Part shown: positions 26,658-36,836 of the stretch, piece by piece | How positions within the stretch are numbered: position 1 is the first letter of the stretch | Layout: each line of letters opens with the position of its first letter | The notes under the pieces: generated by a model | Told to the model about the DNA's origin: nothing | What the model saw: only the letters and a program-made list of their open reading frames with translations | Databases searched by the model: none | Program-made: the position numbers and the translations under genes | From: Gammaproteobacteria bacterium | Lineage (GTDB): Bacteria; Pseudomonadota; Gammaproteobacteria; SZUA-140 | NCBI GenBank assembly: GCA_015491865.1 | Contig: WFVD01000015.1 | Location: 124,001 to 188,000, forward strand | Reading direction: 5' to 3' | DNA: 64,000 bases

Positions 26658-27877
26658 CTTTTCTCTCCCATCGCATCACCTGTGGCGTCGTCTAGAACAC
26701 CATCCTTTTTAAACATCTGTCGAATCCCACGTACGGCCTGTCGTGTGCGATGTTCGTTTTCAATCAAACCAAAACGGACATGGTCGTCACCATACTCACC
26801 AAAACCAACCCCTGGTGAAACGGCAACTTTCGCCTCTTCCAGTAATTTTTTGGAAAAATCCAGCGACCCCATCGCCCGATACCTTTCAGGGATACGCGCC
26901 CAGACAAACATCGTCGCCCGCGGTTTTTCGACCGCCCAGCCAATGGCATTCAACCCTTCGCATAACACATCGCGGCGACTGCGATACATATCGGTGATCT
27001 CCCGAACACACGCCTGCGACCCTTCGAGTGCCGCGATTGCCGCCACCTGAATGGGGGTGAACATGCCGTAATCGAGATAAGATTTGATCCGTGCCAGCGC
27101 ACCGACCAGCGTCGAATTGCCGCACATAAAACCGACGCGCCAGCCCGGCATATTGTAACTCTTTGAGAGGCTGTAAAACTCAACAGCCACATCTTTTGCC
27201 CCCGGAACCTGCAGAATGGAAGGCGCTTTATAGTCATCGAAAACAATCTCGCCATAAGCCAGGTCATGAACTACCCAGATTTCATGCTCACGCGCAATCT
27301 CAACGACCTTTTCAAAAAACTCCAGATCAACACACTGGGTGGTGGGGTTGCCGGGGAAATTCAGCACCAGCATTTTGGGGCGCGGAAACGAGTTTCTGAT
27401 TGCCGACTCCAGCTCTTCAAAGAAATCGACATCGGGCGTTAACGGCACATGGCGGATATCTGCACCGGCGATAATAAAACCGTAGGGATGGATCGGATAA
27501 GCGGGATTAGGTACTAGTACGGCATCCCCAGGACCCACAGTAGCCAGCGCTAGATGGGCCAGCCCCTCTTTCGAGCCAATGGTGACGATCGCCTCACTCT
27601 CCTGATCCAGCTCCACATCGTACCGATCTCTGTACCAGTTGCAGATCGCACGACGCAGACGCGGAATGCCGCGCGACATTGAGTAGCGGTGGGTATCTCC
27701 CCGCTGCGCCGCTTCGGTGAGCTTATCGACAATATGCGCAGGCGTTGGCTGGTCCGGATTGCCCATGCCAAAATCAATAATATCTTCGCCGCGCGCGCGC
27801 GCCTGCGCCTTCAAATCGTTTACGATATTGAAAACATAGGGCGGCAGTCGCTTTATTCTGGGAAATTCCTCGATCAC
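26654..27877 (-). CDS. alaC: Glutamate-pyruvate aminotransferase AlaC
   Basis: 407-residue class I/II PLP aminotransferase of the AlaC (YfdZ) type. It starts [20 protein letters not shown]. The PLP-lysine block is [20 protein letters not shown]. Further motifs are [12 protein letters not shown] and [14 protein letters not shown]. It is first in an operon with hom and thrC, an order conserved in many proteobacteria. It was historically mistaken for an aspartate-family enzyme because of that context. The upstream 103 bp are shared with the divergent Mth938-like gene. Confidence 0.93.
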   Translation of the reverse strand: MIEEFPRIKRLPPYVFNIVNDLKAQARARGEDIIDFGMGNPDQPTPAHIVDKLTEAAQRGDTHRYSMSRGIPRLRRAICNWYRDRYDVELDQESEAIVTIGSKEGLAHLALATVGPGDAVLVPNPAYPIHPYGFIIAGADIRHVPLTPDVDFFEELESAIRNSFPRPKMLVLNFPGNPTTQCVDLEFFEKVVEIAREHEIWVVHDLAYGEIVFDDYKAPSILQVPGAKDVAVEFYSLSKSYNMPGWRVGFMCGNSTLVGALARIKSYLDYGMFTPIQVAAIAALEGSQACVREITDMYRSRRDVLCEGLNAIGWAVEKPRATMFVWARIPERYRAMGSLDFSKKLLEEAKVAVSPGVGFGEYGDDHVRFGLIENEHRTRQAVRGIRQMFKKDGVLDDATGDAMGEKS

Positions 27878-27980
27878 CTGCTTATTTCACTCCAAAACTG
27901 AACGCCTAAAAATAAACGCGTATAATATCAAACTTTTAAAGATTAGCTATCCGAAATAAAAGTCGCTATTGTAGCCCACT

Positions 27981-28445
27981 ATGAAAAACACAGCAGCATC
28001 AGAATCACGTAAAAGCGTAAAAATCACCCTGGATGAAGATCACAGTCGCTTTGGGATCTACGCCTATCAACCGGGTGAAATCACCATTATTCGCCCCAAT
28101 GAGAGCTATAAAGCGGACAACAGCAGCTTTGGTAACCAGACACTAAAAAAAGAGGTACTGACCAATAGCCTGATCATGATGCCCCACTGCCTTATCAGTG
28201 ACTGGGCACCGCGAAATATTGATGAGCTGACACAACAGCACTTTGAACTGCTACCCCAAAAGCCGCCACAAATTTTACTACTCGGCACCGGTGCGACTCA
28301 TCGCTGGCCACCGACTGAACTGTTGGGCTCGTTAACCAACCAGGGGATCGCAGTTGAGGTGATGGATACTGCCGCTGCCTGTCGTACCTACGCCATTCTC
28401 ACTTCAGATGGACGAGATATTGGTGCTGCACTGCTTATTGAATAA
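27981..28445 (+). CDS. Mth938-like (DUF498/NDUFAF3-type) protein
   Basis: 154 residues. The core is the Mth938-like fold: NSLIMMPHCLISDWAPRNIDEL, then LLLGTGATHRWPPTELLGSL and VEVMDTAAACRTYAIL. Homologues include the mitochondrial complex I assembly factor NDUFAF3, but the bacterial role is unknown. It is divergent from alaC, and its leader is short. In other proteobacteria it often sits beside unrelated housekeeping genes, so context is not informative. Confidence 0.85.
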   Translation: MKNTAASESRKSVKITLDEDHSRFGIYAYQPGEITIIRPNESYKADNSSFGNQTLKKEVLTNSLIMMPHCLISDWAPRNIDELTQQHFELLPQKPPQILLLGTGATHRWPPTELLGSLTNQGIAVEVMDTAAACRTYAILTSDGRDIGAALLIE

Positions 28446-28621
28446 CCGATCCCACCCACTATCATAGCTACACATTAAAACAATCTTACCAGGTTGTGAA
28501 ATAGCTCAAGCTTTAGCTTCTTTTAACCTCCTATAATTTCCTGAAATCCAGTGTATTGCCGTTAGTAATCTGCTAATTAGCAAATCTCGGCTTCCCAGAA
28601 TAATATTTCGAGAAATGAAAG

Positions 28622-30175
28622 ATGAGCAACGCGATAAAACGAACAGCCTTATTGATAGCGGCAGCGATGATTCTCACGGCATGCAAACCCGACTCACCTG
28701 ACCAGGGCGAAACCAGCAACGAGACCATAACCCTGTTTGGTGCCCAGGCTGTTAGTGGTGAAGCGGCCGCACTCACAACCAGCGAATACAACCAGCTAAC
28801 CGCTGAAGAACAATACGCTGTCTCTAACCGTTTAATGGGTACGCTCTACAAAGGGATTCCCGTGGATGAGTTCTTTGATCTCAGCCAGGGGCTTGCATCG
28901 CCTAAAGTTGGCGCAGGTGGCAACTTCATTAACCGCACTGCACAGCAACTGACAAAAGAGTTGCCAGATCCTGGGGCATATATTGAACAGATCAATGAAA
29001 ATTATGATTTCAATTCTACCCGATATGCACAGGAGATGCCGTTGGCACTGATGTTTGATCTACCCGTCAGCCGAGACCTGTTTACCCACTGGATGGCCTA
29101 TACCCTGGCCAACACCATTCTCTTCTCTCCCGCCCTTGAAATGGAATCAGCTGATTACTTTGATGTCCACCGAGTCTATAGCAAACTGGTTAGCAGAATT
29201 AATATGAATATGGAGATCCGGGAGATCATCTACCAGCACATGATCTCTCAGGAGAACTGGCGCCGTTTTCGTTCGCCAGAAGATAATACACGTGAAATGA
29301 TCGAGATTTATCTCGGTCTGTTTGACAGGGACGACGAAGTGCCAAAGGCTTCACAGGCGTGCCAGAACTGGCACCTGACCGGAGACAACCAGGACTACCA
29401 GCTTGTGATCACCCTTGATGAGAATATTGTGCCGCAAAAAGTGCTCGGCCGCTGGATCAATACCTGTTTTGATTTTTACCGCACTGTTGCTGACCACCCT
29501 AAAGTCATCACCAGGATGATCTATGTGCTGGTCAACCACTTCTTTATTGATATGGATCAGGCCAAGCGTGCAGCGTTGGTCCAGAGCATCGCCAACAGTA
29601 ACCCGACCCGTTTTGAACATATCTTTACCGCAATCCTCTTTTCCCGTGAGTACCTGCTCAATAGTGACCGACCAAGACGCCTGGAAGAGACCTTTTTCAA
29701 TATTGCAGCTCGCACCCAATGGAAGCCTCATCGACGTTTTTTCCAGGATCTGAATAATCCATCGGGCAGCTCCTCATACCCAACTCTGGCACAGATGAAA
29801 CAGCCAGGGTTAACATTGAAACTTGGACGCTGGCCCTTTCAACCGCTGGATTCCCTCAGTTTCTCTTACTATCACAAACTGGTGCGTGAACGTCTGTTGC
29901 TTGATCGAAGAACAAACCTGACAAACGCCAATGATGCCGGCTGGGAACCTGCATTCCTTGAAAAGGCAGCAAACCTGAGTGACGAAGACTTTCTCCACTA
30001 CCTCTTTTTAAGCACGGTTGGGCGTAAAGCCAATAGCCAGGAGCTAACCACATTGAATGATGTATTTGCGAACCGAGGTTATGACCGGAGTGATCGCCGC
30101 ACTCAGCAGGCCTTAATCTCATTTGATTACATATCGAGACTACCCGAAACCTATTTCAACAATCGTATTAATTAA
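28622..30175 (+). CDS. Large lipoprotein, distant DUF1800-like partner of DUF1501
   Basis: 517 residues. The lipoprotein signal ends in AAAMILTAC (Cys about 21). The rest is soluble and helix-rich, with paired C-terminal segments (SDEDFLHYLFLSTVGRKAN; RRTQQALISFDYISRLPETYF). These resemble the end of DUF1800/planctomycete-type cytochrome-like proteins that are co-encoded with DUF1501 proteins. The match is weak and mostly contextual: the next gene, 17 bp away, is a clear DUF1501 protein. Such pairs are thought to be exported and surface-associated. Function unknown. Confidence 0.65.
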   Translation: MSNAIKRTALLIAAAMILTACKPDSPDQGETSNETITLFGAQAVSGEAAALTTSEYNQLTAEEQYAVSNRLMGTLYKGIPVDEFFDLSQGLASPKVGAGGNFINRTAQQLTKELPDPGAYIEQINENYDFNSTRYAQEMPLALMFDLPVSRDLFTHWMAYTLANTILFSPALEMESADYFDVHRVYSKLVSRINMNMEIREIIYQHMISQENWRRFRSPEDNTREMIEIYLGLFDRDDEVPKASQACQNWHLTGDNQDYQLVITLDENIVPQKVLGRWINTCFDFYRTVADHPKVITRMIYVLVNHFFIDMDQAKRAALVQSIANSNPTRFEHIFTAILFSREYLLNSDRPRRLEETFFNIAARTQWKPHRRFFQDLNNPSGSSSYPTLAQMKQPGLTLKLGRWPFQPLDSLSFSYYHKLVRERLLLDRRTNLTNANDAGWEPAFLEKAANLSDEDFLHYLFLSTVGRKANSQELTTLNDVFANRGYDRSDRRTQQALISFDYISRLPETYFNNRIN

Positions 30176-30192
30176 GCAGGTATCCTAATATT

Positions 30193-31605
30193 ATGGACAG
30201 AAGAAAGTTCCTGAAACACCTTGGCGTGCTGGGTGGTGCCTGCACGGCAGCATCCCTGCTGGGTGGGCGTAATCTTATCTCACCCAGTATGGCGGCACTT
30301 AATAATGGAAATGCAAATGATGTCATTCTGAATGAAGTCAACTACGTACGACCCACTGTGTTGCCACAGATCATCCACATCTTTCTCTATGGCGGCCCCT
30401 CTGAACTGGCGGGTAATCTTACTAATATCGAAGATATTAATGCCAATTCGCAAAATGCCTACCCATCTAATCTGGACCCGAATAACAGTAACAATATCAT
30501 TACACCCAATAACTTCTGGGGTGGCGGTAATAACGGAGCCGGCGGCGAGATTATGGAGAGCCTGATTGCATCGGGTGATATGACTATCTTCCGTACCATT
30601 AATCGAATTAAAGAGGACTCAAAAGCACACCGCACCAGTATTTTTCAGAACCTGACCGGGCATCTGGATGCAGAAAACAACCCCGGAATGGGAACCACAC
30701 TGGCTGCTGTTTTGAGCGCCCACAATGCGTTTGGTAAAGCACCTGAAGATATGATATTGCCCTTTGTCTCTTTCGAAGGGGACTCACTGGTATATGAGCT
30801 TGCCTCGCTAAATATTCCGCTAGGGGCAAAATATATCTCTCTCGATCAAAACTTTAGAAACCCCTATGATCGCTCAAATAACTCTGCCCTGGGTGGCCCT
30901 GGAATTAATGAAGATGCCATTGAAGCGCTCGCTCGCAGCGCGTCGCGGCATGAGAAGTTTTTAAAAGTCAGAGAAGCGTTCACAAAACGAAAAGAGCTAT
31001 CTGAATTTATTAATGCCAGTTTTAATGCGGCAAGCATCGATGCCGATCTCGCCGGGCTTGGAATTTCCTATCCGAACACCAACTTTGGTCGCCGCATGAA
31101 GGCCGCCGTCAGTCTGGCAGTTAATAACCCGGATAGTCTTTTCATCTCCATGGGGAGCGGTGGCCTTGGTGGCTGGGATGACCATGATTCAAGCCTGTCA
31201 GATTATCCTGACCGAATGCTGGACCTGATGACATCACTTGAGGTCGCAGTCAACCATATAAATCTTACTAACCGCGACAACATCATTATCAATGTCTATG
31301 GTGAATTTGGGCGCAATGTCAATCTCAACAACTCCATCGGCTGGGATCATGGCAATAACCAGAACCTGATAACACTTGGGGGTAAAGGAATACCGGGCAG
31401 AACACTAGGTAAAATTGTGGGCACAACAGAGCGTATCGGATCATCCGGTGTCAACCGACAGTTCACCTCACCCACAAGCGATAGCTATCAGGCCGAACCA
31501 TTTTCTATCGCTTCTTCTGTCTATAAATACTTTGGTGTTCAGAACTGGGATGTGCTCAACGATGATCCACCGTTAGATGAGAATGCGCCAAATGAGGCTA
31601 TTTAA
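30193..31605 (+). CDS. Tat-exported DUF1501 protein
   Basis: 470 residues. A twin-arginine signal, MDRRKFLKHLGVLGGAC, leads to a hydrophobic stretch and cleavage near residue 34 (MAALNN). The body is DUF1501, an alkaline-phosphatase/sulfatase-like fold, with IFLYGGPSELAGN, VSFEGDSL, GSGGLGGWDDHDSSL, NVYGEFGRNV and WDHGNNQNLITLGG. Those Asp/His/Gly motifs are where metal ligands sit in related proteins. It follows the lipoprotein by 17 bp as one operon. The substrate is unknown. Confidence 0.85.
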   Translation: MDRRKFLKHLGVLGGACTAASLLGGRNLISPSMAALNNGNANDVILNEVNYVRPTVLPQIIHIFLYGGPSELAGNLTNIEDINANSQNAYPSNLDPNNSNNIITPNNFWGGGNNGAGGEIMESLIASGDMTIFRTINRIKEDSKAHRTSIFQNLTGHLDAENNPGMGTTLAAVLSAHNAFGKAPEDMILPFVSFEGDSLVYELASLNIPLGAKYISLDQNFRNPYDRSNNSALGGPGINEDAIEALARSASRHEKFLKVREAFTKRKELSEFINASFNAASIDADLAGLGISYPNTNFGRRMKAAVSLAVNNPDSLFISMGSGGLGGWDDHDSSLSDYPDRMLDLMTSLEVAVNHINLTNRDNIIINVYGEFGRNVNLNNSIGWDHGNNQNLITLGGKGIPGRTLGKIVGTTERIGSSGVNRQFTSPTSDSYQAEPFSIASSVYKYFGVQNWDVLNDDPPLDENAPNEAI

Positions 31606-31628
31606 ACTAACCATCTTTAAGAATGAGA

Positions 31629-32525
31629 TTAAAAGCACAGAAATTCGACTTCCTGCTGCTTTAAGAACGCCTTAGCATCAGGCCCTTTAAGTATCGCAAA
31701 AGTAGAAAGCATACCCGCCTCCATACAGGTTGATGCAACCGTTGTGACGGATCGCGGTGCGCCTGGAACAGGCCAGCCGGTAAGCGGGTCCAGGATATGT
31801 CCGTAACGGACACCGTCTTTGATCAGATAACGCCGCGCATCACCACTGGTCGCAACGGCGCCCGATTTAAGACTAACAACGGCAAGCTGGCTTTTATTGC
31901 CAGCCTGTGGGTCTTCGATTGCGATCTCCCATGGACTCCCATCCTGGCGGGGACCAGGCGCATAGAGATCACCGCCATAATTAATCAACACCCCGCTCTC
32001 CATGTAAGGCCTGATTAACAGTGCAGTTCGATCAACCGCATACTCTTTCCCTATGCCGCCCAGATCGATTTCCATACCGCTCTTCAAAGTCAGCAAGGGA
32101 GGGTTCCATTCAACCTGGGACCAGCCTACACGAGCCAACACTGAATTTATGCTATCTATTGATGGAATTTGATCACTTCCATCAAACCGCCACACCTCAC
32201 GTAGCACCCCGGATGTGATATCAAACCGGCCTTTACTTAACTGGAAGCATTGATCGGCATAGTTCAGCAGCAGAGCTGTCTCTTCATCAACAGCCACGGG
32301 TTGACCCAATGAGTTATTAATTCTGGCAATGATATTATCGTCGCGATAACGGCTGAACTTCTGCTCTATTCGCCTGGTTTCATTTATCGCTATCGAAAGC
32401 AGGTGAGATGCCAGTTCATTTTCTGGCGTATCGATCAATAACTCACATGGACCAGCCATCGCACTAAAATGCCCAACCCATAAACCATTAAGGCGCTCTA
32501 ATGAGAACTGTTCAGATTCCTTCAT
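31629..32525 (-). CDS. apbE: ApbE-type FAD:protein FMN transferase, no signal peptide
   Basis: 298 residues. It contains the ApbE blocks GRFDITSGVLREVW, IDLGGIGKEYAVD, INYGGDLYAPG, VATSGDARRYL and HILDPLTGWPVP. ApbE transfers FMN from FAD to a threonine or serine of a target protein. Most ApbE proteins are periplasmic lipoproteins; this one has no signal or lipobox, and the frame upstream meets a stop without an alternative start. The protein may therefore act in the cytoplasm or use another export route. It is the last gene of TlpA-DUF4266-DUF3570-ApbE. No flavinylation sequon was found in the window. Confidence 0.88.
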   Translation of the reverse strand: MKESEQFSLERLNGLWVGHFSAMAGPCELLIDTPENELASHLLSIAINETRRIEQKFSRYRDDNIIARINNSLGQPVAVDEETALLLNYADQCFQLSKGRFDITSGVLREVWRFDGSDQIPSIDSINSVLARVGWSQVEWNPPLLTLKSGMEIDLGGIGKEYAVDRTALLIRPYMESGVLINYGGDLYAPGPRQDGSPWEIAIEDPQAGNKSQLAVVSLKSGAVATSGDARRYLIKDGVRYGHILDPLTGWPVPGAPRSVTTVASTCMEAGMLSTFAILKGPDAKAFLKQQEVEFLCF

Positions 32526-32609
32526 TAATGAAAATAGCTCAGCATCTACCGATTATGAAAATTTGCTCATGAGAGCAGGTAACCAGAAAATATAGTTTAT
32601 CAGGGTCAG

Positions 32610-33935
32610 TTAAAACTTAAAGGTAAATGTTCCCTGGTAGACCAGTGCTCGCATATCGGGTAGATCGACACCTCTGTAACGTTGAAGAATATATGTCGCG
32701 CGCATGGCAAATAACCCATTATCGCCAAGCGCCTTACCATACTTTATTCCAATGCTATAAGTGGCCAGCTTACCTAAACGGTAGTCTGCGCTAGCATACT
32801 CAGGCAGGCTATTGACTGAAGCATCGATCGCCTTCTGAAAGAAATCAGCATTTGACTGCAGGTTATACCTGAGATGTGGTTGCAGGTAGTTTTTCGGAGC
32901 ATAGTCATAGCGGTAGTTATAATCAATCGTATGGGATCGAATCCCCCAGTCATCCCAGAAATAACGATAGGAGAAATCAACAACTTTTTTGGGGCTGAGC
33001 TGACTAATGGTTTTCCAGTAAATGCTGTTACGCGCCCTTTCATCTGGCCGCTTCTCATAGAGGATTATCACCTCTTCACCATCTAGTTCATAATCCACAA
33101 CACTAATTAACTTGTAGGGGTCAGTAAGGTAGCCGAGTGAGACGCCATAACTGTAGTTTAGCTGTGTAACCGTACGCTCGTTTAATACCTGTGTCACCCC
33201 AATAACACTATCTATCACCCGCTTTGAACCATTACCAAAACGTGGGCTTGTAATGTTGCAGTTTGCCCACGCAGGGCGTGATGCCAGCGCAGCAGGAGTG
33301 TCATTACAGTTTGATATCGCCAACCCTTTTGGGGTTCCTGCCCCGGGACGAACGCTCTCACTTAACACTGCCAGCCCAGCGGTAATTGTGGTGTTCCGCT
33401 GATTCATATCCCAGGCGACTGTCCCAGCAGCACCATATGAGACGAAATCATTCTCAGATGAATAACTCCCCTCCACTGTCCCCGTCAACATGCGTGATAG
33501 TGATTTCTCCAGGCTCAGGTCTATAGCTGCTCGTTTATCTGTAAACTCTGTCAACCATACCTGTCCAGTGTTACCGCTGCTATTCACATTTACACTAAAA
33601 CCTGATGCCGAGGTAAAGGGGATACTGCTGTCACCCGCCTGCGCAGGTATGATACGCCCATTCGGTGATGCCCCCGTAATGGTATCGTATACAAAATTGG
33701 CACGTAAAAGGGTTTCATCACCAAGGTCATTTTCAATAGCAACATGGGTCGTATTAACTGATACCCGGTTCTCTTCAGAGTAATAAAAGGTCGAAAGCCC
33801 TATACTGGAGAGTGTATTTTCCTCTTCTTCGGCAGCGACTGATGATAGCGAGCCAGATAAAACTGTGCATGTAGCAACCATGAGCGCGTTACGAACTTTC
33901 GGTTTTGGCTGTGATTTTTTATCTATTAATTGCAC
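32610..33935 (-). CDS. DUF3570 outer-membrane beta-barrel protein
   Basis: About 441 residues. The signal region ends near SSVAAEEEEN, and strands with alternating hydrophobic/aromatic residues run to a terminal aromatic (GTFTFKF), typical of an outer-membrane barrel. Recognised as DUF3570 from its body and neighbours. The longest frame starts at TTG (33941). The GTG at 33935 is preferred because AGGAGG lies six bases before it. That ribosome-binding site falls inside the Gly-rich end of DUF4266, which it overlaps by 10 bp. Confidence 0.82.
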   Translation of the reverse strand: MQLIDKKSQPKPKVRNALMVATCTVLSGSLSSVAAEEEENTLSSIGLSTFYYSEENRVSVNTTHVAIENDLGDETLLRANFVYDTITGASPNGRIIPAQAGDSSIPFTSASGFSVNVNSSGNTGQVWLTEFTDKRAAIDLSLEKSLSRMLTGTVEGSYSSENDFVSYGAAGTVAWDMNQRNTTITAGLAVLSESVRPGAGTPKGLAISNCNDTPAALASRPAWANCNITSPRFGNGSKRVIDSVIGVTQVLNERTVTQLNYSYGVSLGYLTDPYKLISVVDYELDGEEVIILYEKRPDERARNSIYWKTISQLSPKKVVDFSYRYFWDDWGIRSHTIDYNYRYDYAPKNYLQPHLRYNLQSNADFFQKAIDASVNSLPEYASADYRLGKLATYSIGIKYGKALGDNGLFAMRATYILQRYRGVDLPDMRALVYQGTFTFKF

Positions 33936-34180
33936 CCGCAACCTCCTCCACCAACACCCTGTCCACCATTGGCACTCTCACGACTGTAGTACACTTTCTG
34001 ATTTGCACTATTTTCCAGGGGGTATGGGTTAAGCTGCATTCGCTCTTCTGCCAATAGCGCCTTATGCCACGGTTTAACTTTATCAAAAGCAAACATTCCA
34101 CCCGGTTTTAAAGTGGAACAACCCGACAATATAAGGAAAGACAATAACAAACTGGAACGTAGCAATATTCTCATCATCAT
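33926..34180 (-). CDS. DUF4266 small lipoprotein
   Basis: 84 residues. The lipobox LILSGC puts the lipid-anchored Cys at residue 21. The mature part has KPWHKALLAEERMQLNP, the DUF4266 hallmark, and ends in a glycine/cysteine tail (GGGGCGCN). DUF4266 is nearly always encoded between a TlpA-like protein and a DUF3570 barrel, as here. The three possible ATG starts (34180, 34177, 34174) differ little. It is probably a periplasmic partner of the barrel; no activity is known. Confidence 0.8.
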   Translation of the reverse strand: MMMRILLRSSLLLSFLILSGCSTLKPGGMFAFDKVKPWHKALLAEERMQLNPYPLENSANQKVYYSRESANGGQGVGGGGCGCN

Positions 34181-34183
34181 ATT

Positions 34184-34675
34184 TTAGTTTTTACCAGAAT
34201 TGAGTAGCGCTTTGATTTCATCTTCTAACAATGGGATGTCTCTGTTACGGAACCCCAGATGTACACTATGAAGGTTACCGCCCCTGTCGATCAGATAGGC
34301 ACTAGGCATTCCCTGTAACTCGTAAAGACCTGCTACAGCACCCTGTGGGTCGAATGCAATATCAAAATTTGGTTGTAGCTGAGTCAGGAATTTATCTGCA
34401 TCGGCCCGTTTAGCATCCAGGTTAACAGCGATGACACGCAACCCTTTTTTCTCAAAACGAGATTGTATCTCATTCATCCATGGAAATGACATCCGGCAAG
34501 GAGTGCACCACGAAGCCCAAAAGTCTAGATAGACAACTTTCCCCTGATAGTCAGACAACTTTACCTTGCCATCTACCCCTTCAAGGTCGAAGCTGGGCGC
34601 CGAACCAGCAGCGAATAACGCATGCGATAAAAGAAGTGACAAAGAGAGCATCGTGGCTTTAAGAAGAGCTTTCAT
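34184..34675 (-). CDS. TlpA-like thioredoxin-fold protein
   Basis: 163 residues. A signal peptide precedes a redoxin domain with the active site WCTPC in FWASWCTPCRMSFPW and the cis-Pro region GMPSAYLIDRGG. It should be a periplasmic thiol-disulfide oxidoreductase. The longest frame starts at TTG (34687). The ATG at 34675 is better, with GGAG seven bases upstream. It is the first gene of a four-gene operon with DUF4266, DUF3570 and ApbE, and probably keeps a partner's cysteines reduced. Confidence 0.88.
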   Translation of the reverse strand: MKALLKATMLSLSLLLSHALFAAGSAPSFDLEGVDGKVKLSDYQGKVVYLDFWASWCTPCRMSFPWMNEIQSRFEKKGLRVIAVNLDAKRADADKFLTQLQPNFDIAFDPQGAVAGLYELQGMPSAYLIDRGGNLHSVHLGFRNRDIPLLEDEIKALLNSGKN

Positions 34676-34902
34676 CAGCGTCTCCAACGAGTAGTAAAAT
34701 TAATCATCTCGCTATTAAAGCGCAAATGAGCCATTCATTTTGTGAACAGCTATACAATTCGCTAAAGCGATAATAAATAATTACGATGAGCTAATATTCC
34801 TGATGGAGGCAGAAAACTAGGTTATATACAAATAATATATCCGGAAAGGTACAGTGCGGATGGCTAGACGCCCAGACAGCAGAGGGCTACGCGTACAGGT
34901 TA

Positions 34903-35286
34903 TTATTCATCGGCGACTAGAGTCACAAAAGCGACCGCGTATTCATCTTCATCTGAAACGGAGAGATGACTTTTACTGACCTTTAAACGCTTACAGTGTT
35001 CAATAGCTTTATCACTATATTCCAGTAGCGGTTTTCCTAATGCATCATGCCCGGTGCCGATATGCGATAACATAAGCCCATCTCTGAAACCGCATCCCAT
35101 CGCTTTCGCAGTCGCCTCTTTTGCTGCAAAACGTTTTGCGAGAAAACTGGCGGGGTTTTTATGTTGTAAGAATTCGGCCAGCTCATTTTCTGTTAAAATG
35201 CGCTCTGCAAATTTATTCCCAAAACGTTGCAGGTTTTTTTCAATCCGCGAGATACGGACAATATCTGTACCAATACCAACAATCAC
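34903..35286 (-). CDS. acpS: Holo-[acyl-carrier-protein] synthase
   Basis: 127 residues. Transfers phosphopantetheine from CoA to acyl carrier protein. It starts [19 protein letters not shown], the AcpS metal/CoA site, and has [16 protein letters not shown]. The 4-bp overlap with pdxJ and position at the end of the lepA-to-acpS block are normal for gammaproteobacteria. Confidence 0.97.
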   Translation of the reverse strand: MIVGIGTDIVRISRIEKNLQRFGNKFAERILTENELAEFLQHKNPASFLAKRFAAKEATAKAMGCGFRDGLMLSHIGTGHDALGKPLLEYSDKAIEHCKRLKVSKSHLSVSDEDEYAVAFVTLVADE

Positions 35287-36020
35287 CGGCGCGCGTCTCT
35301 CATCAATACCTTCATTTCACGCACCGCCTGCTGCAGCCCGATAAAGAGCGCACGGGATATGATGGCATGCCCGATATTCAGTTCAACAATCTCTTTCATG
35401 GCCGCAACTGGCTCGACATTATGATAGTGCAGACCATGCCCAGCATTGACCTGCAAACCACATTGATGGGCGTATGAAACCGCCTCTTCGATCTTTGTTA
35501 ACTCAGCCAGCTTCGCCTGTTCATCCGTAAGGTCGGCATAATGGCCGGTATGGATCTCAATCACGGGAGCTTCGCAGCGCACAGCAGCATCAATCTGCGC
35601 TTTATCGGCATCTATAAATAGCGACACAATGGAGCCCGCATCTGCGAGCCGTTTGCAGGCATTTTCTACTTTGGGTTCATGGCCAACAACATCTAATCCA
35701 CCTTCAGTTGTTAACTCTTCACGGCGCTCCGGTACCAGGCAGACATATTCTGGCCTGATCTCAGAGGCGATTGAGATCATCTCCTCGGTCACCGCCATTT
35801 CAAGATTCATGCGTGTCTGGAGTATCTCTTTTAGAATACGAACATCGCGATCCTGAATGTGTCGCCGGTCTTCCCGTAAGTGCAGTGTGATTCCATCAGC
35901 ACCGGCCTGTTCTGCATCGATCGCCGCCTGCACCGGATCTGGATAACGTGTTCCTCTCGCCTGTCGCAGCGTCGCAACATGGTCGATATTGACACCTAAT
36001 AATATGGGTTGTTGATTCAT
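35283..36020 (-). CDS. pdxJ: Pyridoxine 5'-phosphate synthase
   Basis: 245 residues. Condenses 1-deoxyxylulose 5-phosphate with an amino-acetone phosphate in vitamin B6 synthesis. It shows [49 protein letters not shown] and NAGHGLHY. It lies 13 bp after recO. Confidence 0.98.
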   Translation of the reverse strand: MNQQPILLGVNIDHVATLRQARGTRYPDPVQAAIDAEQAGADGITLHLREDRRHIQDRDVRILKEILQTRMNLEMAVTEEMISIASEIRPEYVCLVPERREELTTEGGLDVVGHEPKVENACKRLADAGSIVSLFIDADKAQIDAAVRCEAPVIEIHTGHYADLTDEQAKLAELTKIEEAVSYAHQCGLQVNAGHGLHYHNVEPVAAMKEIVELNIGHAIISRALFIGLQQAVREMKVLMRDARR

Positions 36021-36033
36021 TCTTCGTCACCTA

Positions 36034-36828
36034 TCACTTGCTTCGGCTATCTGTTTTTTCAGGAGGAGCTGGCTGTAAACCATGTAGTAATAACTCACGA
36101 CTATGCAGTGGCTTTCTACCCAGGTGTACGCCAAGCGCTGCTCTCATCAGGTGCTTGCTCTCACGTAACGAGCTGTGATCACGAAAGGCTCCCCGAGCAA
36201 GATCGAGTAAACTGCTACCATGAAGCTTGATCTCTTCCCCCCCCTGTGATGAGTAGTGCCTGCTTTCAATGGCCACCGGCCCCCGCTCCAGGTGGTAGTG
36301 ATATAACGCATCCTCCTGCAAAGGAGCGCCACTCTTCACATCATGATCCAGTATCAAGGCGTAGCCAAGCTCATTTAGTAGTTTAGTTTCAAATATTCGT
36401 AATGCAACCTGCTCCTCTTGCTGCACCGGATCAGCAACGTGCTCAATACCAGTGAGTTGTTGCAATACAGTGAGATAGGCCTGAAACAGCTCAGTATGAG
36501 GATCATCGCGGTGTAATAACCGTACAAGCAGCTCATTAATATAAAAACCGCTAATGAGCACACGACGATTCAGCGTATGTGGCACGCCATCACTTTCGAC
36601 AGCGGTTAATGTGCCAAGTTCGCCACGTGCAACCCATGAAACAAGTAGCGGTTGAAACGGTTGAAGCAGCGGCGCCAGGCGAGATTTAGCCCTGCGAACT
36701 CCGCGTGCAACCACACTCACACGGCCATGGGTCGCAATAAAAAAATCCACAATCATGCTGGTGTCGCGGTACGGACGTTGATGCAGAACAAAACCCGGCT
36801 GTAGCTGGTGTCTTATAGAAGCCCCCAC
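36034..36828 (-). CDS. recO: DNA repair protein RecO
   Basis: 264 residues. It works with RecR and RecF in recombinational repair by annealing and RecA loading. It shows an N-terminal OB domain (VLHQRPYRDTSMIVDFFIATHGRV, GVRRAKSRLAPLLQPFQPLL) and the helical C-terminus. The family often has a zinc motif; the usual four cysteines are not visible here, as in several gammaproteobacterial RecO. It follows era by 8 bp. Confidence 0.94.
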   Translation of the reverse strand: MGASIRHQLQPGFVLHQRPYRDTSMIVDFFIATHGRVSVVARGVRRAKSRLAPLLQPFQPLLVSWVARGELGTLTAVESDGVPHTLNRRVLISGFYINELLVRLLHRDDPHTELFQAYLTVLQQLTGIEHVADPVQQEEQVALRIFETKLLNELGYALILDHDVKSGAPLQEDALYHYHLERGPVAIESRHYSSQGGEEIKLHGSSLLDLARGAFRDHSSLRESKHLMRAALGVHLGRKPLHSRELLLHGLQPAPPEKTDSRSK

Positions 36829-36836
36829 CTGAGGCG

